A DNA stretch of 64,000 nt from Polaromonas sp. (GCF_012927455.1 NZ_JABBPE010000015.1:310001-374000), one strand, 5' to 3'; shown: positions 20,919 to 28,766, numbered from the stretch's first letter. The notes: generated by a model not told the origin, from the sequence alone. Program-made: numbers and translations.

Positions 20919-20944
20919 GTCGCGTTAGCGCAGCGTAACCCGAC
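20919..20944. repeat. Short GTTAGCG/CGTAACCCGAC hairpin
   Basis: GTCGCGTTAGCGCAGCGTAA CCCGAC is an imperfect palindrome preceded by GGTAG. It resembles a short intergenic hairpin seen in many proteobacteria. Single copy here. Confidence 0.5.
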
Positions 20945-21058
20945 ATCGGTGATCGCGTCCTGGCGCTGCCGGCTAAGCGAAGTAGTCGCCCAGCAAAGCC
21001 CAACACAAGTTACTTTTGGAACGGCGCGCAGCTACAGCTAAAGTGGAAAATAGGGCAG

Positions 21059-21104
21059 TTAGCCCAAGTAGAACGTGCGCAAGCAGCTATAAAAAGAATA
21101 GCAA
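21059..21104 (-). repeat. Family A repeat copy
   Basis: TTAGCCCAAGTAGAACGTGC then GCAAGCAGCTATAAAAAGAA and TAGC. Both arms present. Confidence 0.75.
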
Positions 21105-21583
21105 AAATGTGGCTTATGGCGCTACTCCATCAACGCATTCAGCGGGCTTGTTGTGCCGGCAGACACCGCCAGATTTCTGTTTTTGGCCGAGCCCATCCAT
21201 CACACCCCAGCCGTGCTGCGGCGCGTTTGCGCGGCAGTCTCAGGCGGGCCAGGGTGCCAGCGCAACGTCTGTCAATCGCCATGCGGCTCATGCAGATCGC
21301 TCCGGTGAAGGGCTCTACCCAAAAAATGACCCGCCTGCCTGTGCCGGCTCAGCTTTGGCTTGCTAACGGCGCAGGCACCAATCCATAATTGGTTTGGTCA
21401 ATAGGGCTTGAAGATTTCAATCCCCGTATCGACTGCCTCGCCGGGGTTCAGCCCAACAAGGTTTATCTTCCGCAGAAGGCAATCGATGATTTACGAAAAC
21501 TTAGCGCGGCGGCAGATATACGCTGATTGCAGGGCGTCAGTACACTGCAAGCCAGTGCAGAGGCTATATGGAGGTGCCCAATC

Positions 21584-21985
21584 ATGCAGACGGTGATTTC
21601 TGATGTGACCACAGAGCTGTTGCAGGCCTTTGCCGACGCCTGGAATCGCCACGATGTCGATGCCCTCATGTCGTTCATGACAGAGGACTGTATCTTCGAG
21701 TCCTCCGCCGGTGCTGACGTCTGCGGAACCCAATACGTAGGCAGCGAGGCAGTGCGAGCTGGCTTCGCGGAGGTCTGGGCAGTCTTTCCCGATGCCCACT
21801 GGGGCAACGCGCGGCATTTTGTCCATGGCGACAGGGGAGTGTCGGAGTGGACGTTCACGGGAACACGGGCGGACGGAACTCGGGTCGAAGTTCATGGCTG
21901 TGATCTGTTCACTCTCAGAGACGGCAAGATCCACTTGAAAAATTCCTACCGCAAGAACCGTACGCCCCCAGCGAAGTCAACGTGA
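21584..21985 (+). CDS. SnoaL-like / NTF2-fold protein (possible gene cassette)
   Basis: 133 aa with the SnoaL/NTF2 pattern: helix LLQAFADAWNRHDVDALMSF, then MTEDCIFESSAG, a GSEAVRAGFAEVWAVFPDAH helix, and closing strands with DLFTLRDGKI. Such proteins are small isomerase or cyclase-like folds of very varied role. The ATG at 21584 has GGAGG 9 bases upstream; the frame is open further up to 21527 but without a site. Its stop is followed 4 bases later by an attC-like element, which suits a mobile integron cassette. Exact function unknown. Confidence 0.85.
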   Translation: MQTVISDVTTELLQAFADAWNRHDVDALMSFMTEDCIFESSAGADVCGTQYVGSEAVRAGFAEVWAVFPDAHWGNARHFVHGDRGVSEWTFTGTRADGTRVEVHGCDLFTLRDGKIHLKNSYRKNRTPPAKST

Positions 21986-21989
21986 TAAT

Positions 21990-22047
21990 GCCCAACCCCG
22001 CGTTCCAGCGGTCGGGCTTCGGCAGCCGCTGTACGCGAATGTTAGTG
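21990..22047 (+). repeat. attC-like recombination site 1
   Basis: 58 bp. The left end GCCCAAC fits RYYYAAC and the right end starts GTT (GTTAGTG, imperfect to GTTRRRY). The arms CGCGTTCCAGCGG and CCGCTGTACGCG pair, with an unpaired 2-versus-1 base bulge as expected of attC, around the loop TCGGGCTTCGGCAG. It lies just after the SnoaL-like gene. Confidence 0.62.
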
Positions 22048-22085
22048 TCTCTCACAGTCACCATTACCCCTTAAAGAGAGTCCGA

Positions 22086-22400
22086 ATGATCACCGCCATC
22101 ACCACGTTTCAGTTGCCAAAGTCGATCACACGGGAAGAGGCACGAAGCATTTTCCTGAGCACAGCTCCAAAATATCAGGGCGTAGCGGGCCTTTTTCGTA
22201 AGTGCTATATCCTGTCCGAAGACGGGAATACAGCCGGCGGAATCTATCTCTGGAACTCCCGCGCTGAAGCTGAGGCGATGTACACCGAGAGCTGGAGGGT
22301 TTTCGTACGGGAGAAGTACGGTACAGATCCATCGGTCACTTACTTTGACAGCCCCGTCGTGGTTGACAACCTTACGCACGAAATTCTCTCGGATGAGTAG
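22086..22400 (+). CDS. YdhR-like / ABM-superfamily monooxygenase-type protein (possible gene cassette)
   Basis: 104 aa. The pattern ITTFQLPKSITREEARSIFL, then GVAGLFRKCYILSEDGNTAG, GIYLWNSRAEAEAMY and YFDSPVVVDN matches the YdhR-type ferredoxin-like dimeric fold often annotated as putative monooxygenase. AAGAGAG precedes the ATG at 22086. It lies between two attC-like sites, 38 bases after the first. The reaction is unknown. Confidence 0.82.
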   Translation: MITAITTFQLPKSITREEARSIFLSTAPKYQGVAGLFRKCYILSEDGNTAGGIYLWNSRAEAEAMYTESWRVFVREKYGTDPSVTYFDSPVVVDNLTHEILSDE

Positions 22401-22442
22401 CTTGGATATTTACGTGCGGCTGCTCACAGCACCAACACAGAC

Positions 22443-22503
22443 GCCTAACGAATAAGGTTAGATCGCGCAAGCAAAGCGCAGCCGCGATCTGAACCGGTTA
22501 TTG
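22443..22503 (+). repeat. attC-like recombination site 2
   Basis: 61 bp. Left end GCCTAAC fits RYYYAAC, right end GTTATTG keeps only GTT. The arms AATAAGGTTAGATCGCG and CGCGATCTGAACCGGTTATT pair with a one-base and a two-base bulge. It lies 43 bases after the YdhR-like gene. The right end is weaker than in site 1. Confidence 0.5.
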
Positions 22504-22745
22504 GACAAGCCCGGATCAACGGCAGTGCAAAGCACAGCATTGACTTCGTGGGAGCGCAGCGTCTCTGAAATGACCCGCTGCTGCTGGAAATACCGGCGAA
22601 AACAGAGGACGAACCTCGATATTTGGTGATTGGTCTTATCGATAGGAGGCATTGGTCAGCCGTCATTACTTACCAAGGCACAACTATTCGATTGATATCC
22701 GTTCGTCGCGCACCCACAGACGAGGCGGCCATATATGAAAGCTAA
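22490..22745 (+). pseudogene. BrnT-type toxin, frameshifted
   Basis: Two frames together give a BrnT-like ribonuclease toxin. The first reads ARINGSAKHSIDFVGAQRL then a stop. The second continues NDPLLLEIPAKTEDEPRYL, VIGLIDRRHWSAV, ITYQGTTIRLISVRRA and ends DEAAIYES. A base or bases are missing around 22560 (RLFENDP would be expected), and the N terminus is eroded into the attC-like site. It overlaps the BrnA start by 11 bases as in intact brnTA pairs. It is very unlikely to yield active toxin. Confidence 0.75.
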
Positions 22746-22999
22746 AAATTTCGAGCAGCAGTTTGACCAGGGTGTCGACCTCTGCATCGTTGGATTTATC
22801 CAAAGCCAAGCGCGTTTTGCAAGAGCAAAAGCGCGTGAATGTCGATTTTCCAACGTGGATGATTGATTCTTTAGATCGCGAAGCTAGCAAGATGGGGGGC
22901 ACACGGCAATCCGTGATCAAGGTTTGGCTTGCTGAGCGCCTCGAAGAGACCGCGTCCAACTTGCCGTTCCAGCGGCGCGCGCCGGCACCGCGCCGCTGA
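22735..22999 (+). pseudogene. BrnA-type antitoxin, frameshifted
   Basis: The ATG at 22735 starts MKAKNFEQQFDQGVD, the BrnA N terminus, but then runs out of frame. The continuation in the next frame, SASLDLSKAKRVLQEQKRV, NVDFPTWMIDSLDREASKM and TRQSVIKVWLAERLE, is the ribbon-helix-helix DNA-binding part. One extra base near 22778 (GACCTCTG) explains the break. The C-terminal tail after AERLEETASN is read from the third attC-like site. The second half could still be made from the TTG at 22763, but this is unproven. Confidence 0.78.
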
Positions 23000-23011
23000 A
23001 CTTCACGGAAG
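22954..23011 (+). repeat. attC-like recombination site 3 (degenerate)
   Basis: 58 bp. Left end GTCCAAC fits RYYYAAC. The arms CGTTCCAGCGGCGC and GCGCCGCTGAAC pair with a one-base bulge. The left arm shares CGTTCCAGCGG with site 1. The right end should be GTTRRRY but reads GGAAG, so the site is probably damaged. It overlaps the end of the brnA frame. Confidence 0.5.
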
Positions 23012-23145
23012 CCCTGGCGGCTGAGTCAAACTCCAGCGTTGACGCTGCGCGTGCTTGAGCACCAATTCCAAAAACAATCGCATGCGGGCAAAGCGACGCC
23101 TGCCTCAAATGCGACCTTAAAACTTAAACTTCCCCTGAAGTTGCC

Positions 23146-23413
23146 ATGGTCGACTTCTCATGGTTTCTGTTCATCGTGGCGTCGTTGGTGCTCATCCTCA
23201 CGGACGGGGGCAAGACATGGTGCTGCTCATTTCGCGCTGGTCTAGGCGCCGCAGCCGGGGTCGCCTTGGCCCCTGGGGGTAAGCGTAGGCCTGTTGCGTA
23301 TCAAAGGCAAAGGCGCTGAAGTGGCTTTTCAAACATCGTCGAAGCGTCCGCTCTTGCGGATGGTTCTTGATGGCGCGCTGTTCAACGTTTCCAAAGCTCG
23401 GCGGCAAAACTGA
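23146..23413 (+). pseudogene. LysE/RhtB-family exporter remnant
   Basis: Pieces in different frames match a LysE/RhtB amino-acid exporter: MVDFSWFLFIVASLVLILT, then (shifted) GQDMVLLISR, then (shifted) GLGAAAGVALA and GVSVGLL. After a gap it resumes with LLRMVLDGALFNVSK and stops. At least three frameshifts and an internal deletion of perhaps 50 or more codons are needed, and the C-terminal half is missing. It is clearly dead. Confidence 0.72.
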
Positions 23414-23480
23414 AGATGCAGGGATGGGCATGCAGCCATCAACTGAACTCGGCAATTAGGTTGCCTCTGCAAAGATAGCT

Positions 23481-23509
23481 TTGACAATAATTGCCTAAGC
23501 AGTTAATAT
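23481..23509 (+). promoter_or_regulatory. Sigma-70 promoter with overlapping MarR-type palindrome
   Basis: TTGACA (23481-23486), 17-base spacer, TAATAT (23504-23509). The spacer and -10 border contain AATTGC CTAA GCAGTT, an imperfect palindrome (5 of 6 pairs) suited to a MarR dimer. The expected start of transcription falls at or next to the ATG at 23517, so the message may be leaderless. Confidence 0.75.
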
Positions 23510-23516
23510 CTGCTTC

Positions 23517-24059
23517 ATGGCTATTAGCACCCCACCCAAAAGCGATTCCGACCCTTCCACCAGCGCGACGTCATGTTCGTTGGTCGAGTTTTACCGTGCG
23601 CAAGGCTACAAGCCTGAAAACAGCGTCGGCTACCTGATGCGCCGCATCATCTCGCTGGTGGGGCACGGCATTGAGCGTGAACTTGAACCGGCCGGGCTGA
23701 CCAACGCGCAGTGGGTGCCGCTGCTGAAGCTGCACATGGGCTGCGCCTCGACGGTGGCCGAGCTGGCGCGTGAATGCGATCTGGACGCGGGCTCGATGAC
23801 CCGTTTACTGGACCGCCTGGAGGCCAAGCAGCTGTGCCGCCGTGTCCGTTCTTCGGACGACAGGCGCGTGGTCAATATCGAACTGACGGACGCCGGGCGC
23901 GTTGCCGCCAAAGAGATTCCTAAAATCCTCTGCCATGTGCAGAACGCCCATCTGGCGGGCTTCTCGGTCGAAGAATGGCAGACCCTCCAGGGCTACCTGC
24001 GCCGCATCCTCAATACGGCGCAGACCCTGCAAGCCTCGGTAGAGAAAAATGAAAAATAA
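23517..24059 (+). CDS. MarR-family regulator of the efflux operon
   Basis: 180 aa. The winged helix runs from about residue 40 to 165 with the recognition helix TVAELARECDLDAGSMTRLLD and the wing RVRSSDDRRVVNIELTDAG. As first gene of a MarR-NodT-EmrA-EmrB run it probably represses its own operon and responds to a substrate of the pump. The N-terminal 25 residues are Ser/Thr-rich. No Shine-Dalgarno site lies before the ATG because the promoter -10 is directly there. Its end overlaps the next start by 11 bases. Confidence 0.93.
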   Translation: MAISTPPKSDSDPSTSATSCSLVEFYRAQGYKPENSVGYLMRRIISLVGHGIERELEPAGLTNAQWVPLLKLHMGCASTVAELARECDLDAGSMTRLLDRLEAKQLCRRVRSSDDRRVVNIELTDAGRVAAKEIPKILCHVQNAHLAGFSVEEWQTLQGYLRRILNTAQTLQASVEKNEK

Positions 24060-25674
24060 ACCCAATACCCTTGCCGGCCTGGCAGACGTTCAAGAAGTCC
24101 AAAACGTTCAAATTGCCGCGCTTGGGTACAGCCCCAAGCCGCTGCCGATGTGGCGCGCCTCGTTCCGCATGGCTCTCGTTGCGGCTGCCGGTCTGGCGGC
24201 TGCGGGGCTGATGGCCACTGGCCTCAGCGGCTGTGCTGACATGTCGGGCATCAGCCCGAAGGCCAGCCTGCGCGATGGCGCTTCGCTGGGCTTGGCGGCC
24301 CCGTCTGCGGCGTCTGCTTCTTCTTCCGTTAACGCCCAGGCGCCGGTCGCTGCCGAATGGTGGCGCGATTTCGGCGACGAGCCGCTTAATGCGCTGGTGG
24401 CCCAGGCGTTGCAGGCCAACCCCAGTCTGAAGCTGGCACAGGCGCGGCTGGCCCGCGCGCAAGCTGTCACCGAAGTGGCTGATGCGGCCACCCGGCCGCA
24501 GCTCAATGGCCAGCTTGACCTGACGCGCCAGCGCTACACTGCCAATGGCGCGGTACCGCCGCCGCTGGCCGGCGCCATCCGCGAAAGCGGCACGGCGCAG
24601 CTCAGCGCCAGCTGGGAGCTTGATTTCTTCGGCAAAAACCGCGCTGCACTCGATGCCGCCCTGGGCAGCGTCAAAGCCGCCGAGGCCGATGCGCAGGCGG
24701 CGCGCCTGCTGCTGGCCAGCAACGTGACGCGCAGCTACTTTCAGCTGGTACGGCTGAACGAACAGGCTGGCGTTGCGCGCCGCACCCTGGCGCAGCGCAC
24801 CGAGGCGCTCAAGCTGGTGCAAGACCGTGTCAACGCGGGGCTGGATACGCGGCTGGAACTGCGCCAAAGCGAAGGCGGTCTGCCCGAGGCGCGCCTGCAA
24901 CTCGAAACCGTGCAAGAACAGCTGGCGCTCACGCGGAACGCGCTGGCCGCCCTGATTGGGAAGCCAAACAGTGCTGTAGCCCAGGTGGTACCTGCGCAAG
25001 AAGCTATTAAAAACGTAGCAGTGGCGGCGAATATCCCCGCCGACCTGCTGGGCCGCCGCGCCGACATTGCAGCCGCGCGTTGGCGCGTCGAAGCCTCGTC
25101 CAAGGATGTGGTCAATGCCAAAACGCAGTTTTACCCCAACATCAATTTGGTCGCCTTCGCCGGTTTTTCCAGCATAGGCCTGGGCCGCTTGCTTGACGCG
25201 GGCAGCCAGCAGTGGGGCGTCGGCCCGGCGCTGCGCCTGCCGATTTTTGATGCGGGCCGGCTGCGCGCCAATTTGCGCGGCAAAACCGCCGACCTGGATG
25301 CCGCAGTCGAAAGCTACAACGCCGCGGTGATTGACGCGGTGCGCGATGTGGCCGACCAAGTGGCTTCCTCGCAAGCGATAGCCCGCCAGCAGACCGAGCA
25401 GCGCGCCGCACAGGAATCTGCAGAGGGCGCTTATGAAATCGCCGTGCAGCGCTACAAGGCCGGACTGGGCACTTATCTGAATGTGCTGACGGCCGAGACC
25501 AGCGTGCTGGCGCAGCGCCGCCTGGCGGTTGACCTGGCGGGCCGTGCGCTGGATACGCAGGTCGCGCTGATACGAGCGCTCGGTGGCGGCTACGCGCCTG
25601 AATCCAGCGCAGCGCAAACTTCGGCGCGGTCTGAAAATGCTATCAAAATAATAGCTGCTGGCGCCCGTCCTTAA
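24049..25674 (+). CDS. NodT-family outer-membrane efflux lipoprotein
   Basis: 541 aa. TolC-like channel for the EmrAB-type pump. A lipoprotein signal ends in LSGC (C62), and the two OEP repeats follow, with WWRDFGDEPLNALV at about 104 and DLLGRRADIAAARWRVEA near 330-347. From the ATG at 24049 there are 33 residues before the signal helix; the ATG at 24148 (MWRASFRM) may be the true start. A family A repeat encodes about residues 309-324 (AVAQVVPAQEAIKNVAV) and another encodes the last 12 residues (NAIKIIAAGARP). Confidence 0.9.
   Translation: MKNKPNTLAGLADVQEVQNVQIAALGYSPKPLPMWRASFRMALVAAAGLAAAGLMATGLSGCADMSGISPKASLRDGASLGLAAPSAASASSSVNAQAPVAAEWWRDFGDEPLNALVAQALQANPSLKLAQARLARAQAVTEVADAATRPQLNGQLDLTRQRYTANGAVPPPLAGAIRESGTAQLSASWELDFFGKNRAALDAALGSVKAAEADAQAARLLLASNVTRSYFQLVRLNEQAGVARRTLAQRTEALKLVQDRVNAGLDTRLELRQSEGGLPEARLQLETVQEQLALTRNALAALIGKPNSAVAQVVPAQEAIKNVAVAANIPADLLGRRADIAAARWRVEASSKDVVNAKTQFYPNINLVAFAGFSSIGLGRLLDAGSQQWGVGPALRLPIFDAGRLRANLRGKTADLDAAVESYNAAVIDAVRDVADQVASSQAIARQQTEQRAAQESAEGAYEIAVQRYKAGLGTYLNVLTAETSVLAQRRLAVDLAGRALDTQVALIRALGGGYAPESSAAQTSARSENAIKIIAAGARP
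24973..25021 (-). repeat. Family A repeat copy inside the NodT-type gene
   Basis: CTGTAGCCCAGGTGGTACCT then GCGCAAGAAGCTATTAAAAA and CGTAGC. In frame, in a variable loop before DLLGRR. Confidence 0.8.
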
Positions 25675-25690
25675 TGGGCTAGAGACCTAT
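25639..25690 (+). repeat. Family A repeat copy over the NodT-type stop codon
   Basis: GCTATCAAAATAATAGCTGC then TGGCGCCCGTCCTTAATGGG and CTAGAG. Very close to consensus. Supplies the last codons and the stop of the channel gene. Confidence 0.92.
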
Positions 25691-25758
25691 TTATCCCATA
25701 AATGGGCGCTGCACCCGTTGCACCCGCTATGGCGCAAGCCACCAATCAATCAAACACC

Positions 25759-27090
25759 ATGAATCCAGAATCCACTCCCTCCAACACTTCCACAGCTACT
25801 AATCCTGCCGCCGCGCCAGCGCGCCCGCCAGCCGGCAACCCCAGGCGCAAAAAGGCCCTCACTTTGTTGGCCAGTGTTGTCGTGGTGGCCGGTCTGGGCT
25901 GGGCGATTTACGAGTACCTGGTCGCCAGCCACTACGAGTCGACCGACAACGCCTACGTGCAGGGCCATGTGATCCAGATCACGCCGCAAATCGGCGGAAC
26001 GGTCATGGCCATCCTGGCCGACGACACCGATTTCGTGAAAGCCGGCCAGGCGCTGGTGCAGCTCGATCCGGCCGACGCCCGGGTGGCACTCGATCAGGCC
26101 GAAGCGGCGCTGGCGCAGGCAGTGCGCCAGGTGCGCACGCTGTATGCCAACAACGGCACGCTGGCGGCGCAAATTACGTTGCGCGCTGCCGACGTGGTCA
26201 AGGCGCAAAGCGACATTGCCCGGGCGGCCGACGACCTGAAGCGGCGCCAGTCGCTCAGCGGCAACGGTGCCGTGTCCCAGGAAGAACTCAAGCATGCGCA
26301 AAGCCAGCTGGCCAACGCCAACAGCGCGCTGGCCGCCGCGCAGGCCGGTGTGCTGGCCGCGCGCGAGCAGCTCACCAGCAACCAGGCGCTGACCGAAGGC
26401 ACCAGTATCGAGCAGCACCCCAGCGTGCAGATGGCCGCAGCCAAGGTGCGCGAGGCCTTTCTGGCAACGCAGCGGGCCGCGCTGACAGCGCCGGTCGATG
26501 GCTATGTGGCCAAGCGCACGGTGCAGCTGGGCCAGCGCGTCGCCGCCGGCACGCCGCTGATGTCCATCATCCCGCTCAGGCAGGTCTGGGTCGATGCCAA
26601 CTTCAAGGAAGTGCAGCTGCGCCATATCCGTATCGGCCAGCCCGCAAGACTGGTGGCTGACCTGTACGGCAAGAAGGTGGAATACCACGGCACGGTGACC
26701 GGCCTGGGCGCTGGAACGGGCGCCGCCTTTTCGCTGCTGCCGGCGCAAAACGCCACCGGCAACTGGATCAAGGTGGTGCAGCGCGTGCCGGTGCGTATTG
26801 CGCTGGACGCCGCGCAACTGGCCGACAAGCCGCTGCGTGTGGGCTTGTCGATGGAAGCGGAAGTCGACGTGAGCAAGCAAGACGGCAAGACCCTGGCCGA
26901 TGCACCGAACGCAGCCGCACTGGCGCCTGCCCCGGCTATTGCTGCGTCAGAGGATGCCGCCAACGCCGATGTGCGGCGCGTGATTGCCGCCAATGACGGA
27001 AAAACCAAAGCAGCCACCAAGACAACTGAAAAAGCGGCCGTCAAGGCGAGCGCCCTCGCGGTCAGCAGTAGCGTCGCGCAGGTGCACTAA
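25759..27090 (+). CDS. EmrA/HlyD-type membrane fusion protein
   Basis: 443 aa from the ATG at 25759. One N-terminal membrane helix (LTLLASVVVVAGLGWAIYEY), then the HlyD core with STDNAYVQGHVIQITPQIGG, an alpha-helical hairpin (about residues 100-240) and AALTAPVDGYVAKRTVQLGQ. It links the inner-membrane EmrB-type pump to the NodT channel. The frame is open to an ATG at 25702, but the extra 19 residues are low-complexity and follow repeat A directly; neither start has a good ribosome site. The Lys/Ala-rich C-terminal tail is long for the family. Confidence 0.88.
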   Translation: MNPESTPSNTSTATNPAAAPARPPAGNPRRKKALTLLASVVVVAGLGWAIYEYLVASHYESTDNAYVQGHVIQITPQIGGTVMAILADDTDFVKAGQALVQLDPADARVALDQAEAALAQAVRQVRTLYANNGTLAAQITLRAADVVKAQSDIARAADDLKRRQSLSGNGAVSQEELKHAQSQLANANSALAAAQAGVLAAREQLTSNQALTEGTSIEQHPSVQMAAAKVREAFLATQRAALTAPVDGYVAKRTVQLGQRVAAGTPLMSIIPLRQVWVDANFKEVQLRHIRIGQPARLVADLYGKKVEYHGTVTGLGAGTGAAFSLLPAQNATGNWIKVVQRVPVRIALDAAQLADKPLRVGLSMEAEVDVSKQDGKTLADAPNAAALAPAPAIAASEDAANADVRRVIAANDGKTKAATKTTEKAAVKASALAVSSSVAQVH

Positions 27091-27171
27091 AGCGGCCGCG
27101 CTATCGCAATTGTTCGCTGTCGATTGCTGTCGATCGCTGTAGTTTTCCCGCGCTATTTTTCCAGGACTTTC

Positions 27172-28755
27172 ATGGCTTCCGAACCTGCATCCACCTCATC
27201 GCCGCCGGCCTATGTCCACCTGCCACCGCTGAGCGGCTCGGCTCGCCTGTGGGGCACGCTGGCGCTGTCGGCCGCCACCTTCATGAACGTGCTCGACACG
27301 TCAATCGCCAATGTCTCGCTGCCGGCCATTGCCGGTGACCTGGGCGTCAGCCCGAACCAGGGCACCTGGGTCATCACCAGTTTTGGCGTGGCCAACGCGA
27401 TTGCCGTGCCGCTGACCGGCTGGCTGTCAGAGCGCTTCGGCCAGGTGCGCCTGTTCATGGCCAGCATCATCTTGTTTGTCATCACCTCATGGCTGTGCGG
27501 CCTGGCGCCCAATATGACCACGCTGATCTTCTTTCGCGTGCTGCAGGGGCTGGTGGCAGGGCCGATGATTCCGCTGTCGCAGGCGCTGCTGCTGTCGAGT
27601 TACCCGAAGGCGTTGGCTGGGCTGGCGATGGCGCTGTGGTCCATGACCACGCTGGTGGCGCCGGTGATGGGGCCGCTGCTGGGCGGCTGGATCACCGACA
27701 ACATCTCGTGGCCATGGATTTTTTACATCAACATTCCGGTGGGTTTTGGTGCAGCCTTCATCACCTGGAGTATTTTCAGGAAACGTGAAAGCCAGACCAA
27801 AAAACTGCCGATTGACTCGATCGGTTTGGCGCTGCTGGTGCTCTGGGTTGGCGCGCTGCAGATCATGCTCGACAAGGGCAAGGAACTGGACTGGTTTCAC
27901 TCCGGTGAAGTGGTGGCGCTCGGTATTGTTGCGCTGGTGGGGTTGATTGCCTTTGTCATCTGGGAGCTCACCGAAGAGCACCCGGTGGTCGATCTCACGC
28001 TGTTCAAACGCCGCAACTTCTGGGCCGGCGCACTCGCGCTGTCGGTGGGCTACGGCCTGTTTTTCGGCAACGTGGTGCTGCTGCCGCTGTGGTTGCAGCA
28101 GTACATGGGTTACACCGCCACGCAGGCCGGCATGGTGCTGGCGCCGGTCGGTGCCATGGCCTTGCTGCTGTCGCCGGTGGTCGGAAAAAGCATCGGCAAG
28201 GTTGACCCGCGCCGTTTTGCCGCTTTTGCCTTTGTGGTGTTTGCGCTGGTGCTGTGGATGCGCTCCAACTTCAACACGCAGGCCGACTTTGGCACCATCT
28301 TGATTCCCACCATCATCCAGGGCGTGGCCATGGCCTTCTTTTTTATTCCGCTGGTCACCATCACGCTGTCGGGCATCTCACCCGAGAGGATTCCGGCGGC
28401 CTCTGGCCTGTCCAATTTCGTGCGCATCGTCGCCGGTTCTTTCGGTACCTCGATTGCCACCACGGTGTGGCAAGACCGCGCCGCCATGCACCATGCGCAC
28501 CTCAGTGAATCCGTTAACCTGGGCAGCAGCGCCACCACCAGCGCGCTGTCGGGCCTGGCCAGCGCCGGGCTGACGCCTGAGCAGGCGCTCGGAAGCATCA
28601 ACCGGCTGGTGGATCAGCAGGCCTACATGCTGGCCGCGTCGGATGTGTTTTATGTGTCGGCGCTGATTTTTCTGCTGCTGATTCCGCTGGTGTTTTTGAC
28701 CCGGCATGGTAAAGCCGGGGCGGGCCGTGCTGATGCGGCGGCCGGGGCGCATTGA
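27172..28755 (+). CDS. EmrB/QacA-type MFS drug exporter (DHA2)
   Basis: 527 aa with 14 predicted membrane helices. The DHA2 motif LDTSIANVSLPAIAGDLGVS is near residues 40-59, motif A WLSERFGQVRLF near 85-96 and LLGGWITDNISWPWIFYINI near 170-189. It pumps drugs or other hydrophobic compounds by proton antiport with the preceding EmrA and NodT proteins. The ATG at 27172 has CAGGAC about 6 bases upstream; the open frame to 27124 is not needed. Confidence 0.93.
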   Translation: MASEPASTSSPPAYVHLPPLSGSARLWGTLALSAATFMNVLDTSIANVSLPAIAGDLGVSPNQGTWVITSFGVANAIAVPLTGWLSERFGQVRLFMASIILFVITSWLCGLAPNMTTLIFFRVLQGLVAGPMIPLSQALLLSSYPKALAGLAMALWSMTTLVAPVMGPLLGGWITDNISWPWIFYINIPVGFGAAFITWSIFRKRESQTKKLPIDSIGLALLVLWVGALQIMLDKGKELDWFHSGEVVALGIVALVGLIAFVIWELTEEHPVVDLTLFKRRNFWAGALALSVGYGLFFGNVVLLPLWLQQYMGYTATQAGMVLAPVGAMALLLSPVVGKSIGKVDPRRFAAFAFVVFALVLWMRSNFNTQADFGTILIPTIIQGVAMAFFFIPLVTITLSGISPERIPAASGLSNFVRIVAGSFGTSIATTVWQDRAAMHHAHLSESVNLGSSATTSALSGLASAGLTPEQALGSINRLVDQQAYMLAASDVFYVSALIFLLLIPLVFLTRHGKAGAGRADAAAGAH

Positions 28756-28766
28756 GCGCGCAGCCT

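Larger units (their letters stand above)
20577..21583. other. Gene-poor region with repeats
   Basis: About 1 kb upstream of the exporter and before the SnoaL-like gene. It holds family A copies at 20648-20692 and 21059-21104 and a GTCGCGTTAGCG / CGTAACCCGAC hairpin at 20919-20944. Near the right end, about 21391-21534 reads as the tail of a protein (LAGVQPNKVYLPQKAIDDL, RKLSAAADIR then stop), with no recognisable start. I cannot assign that tail to a family. The rest shows no supportable gene. Confidence 0.5.

Noticed and set aside
20577-21583. tRNA or other structured RNA in the gene-poor region
   Set aside because: Only short palindromic repeats were seen; no cloverleaf or T-loop consensus was found.
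24010-25617. 535-codon open frame on the - strand
   Set aside because: Antisense to the NodT-type channel gene, which has clear family motifs. The minus-strand product is Arg/Gln/Gly-rich without domains.
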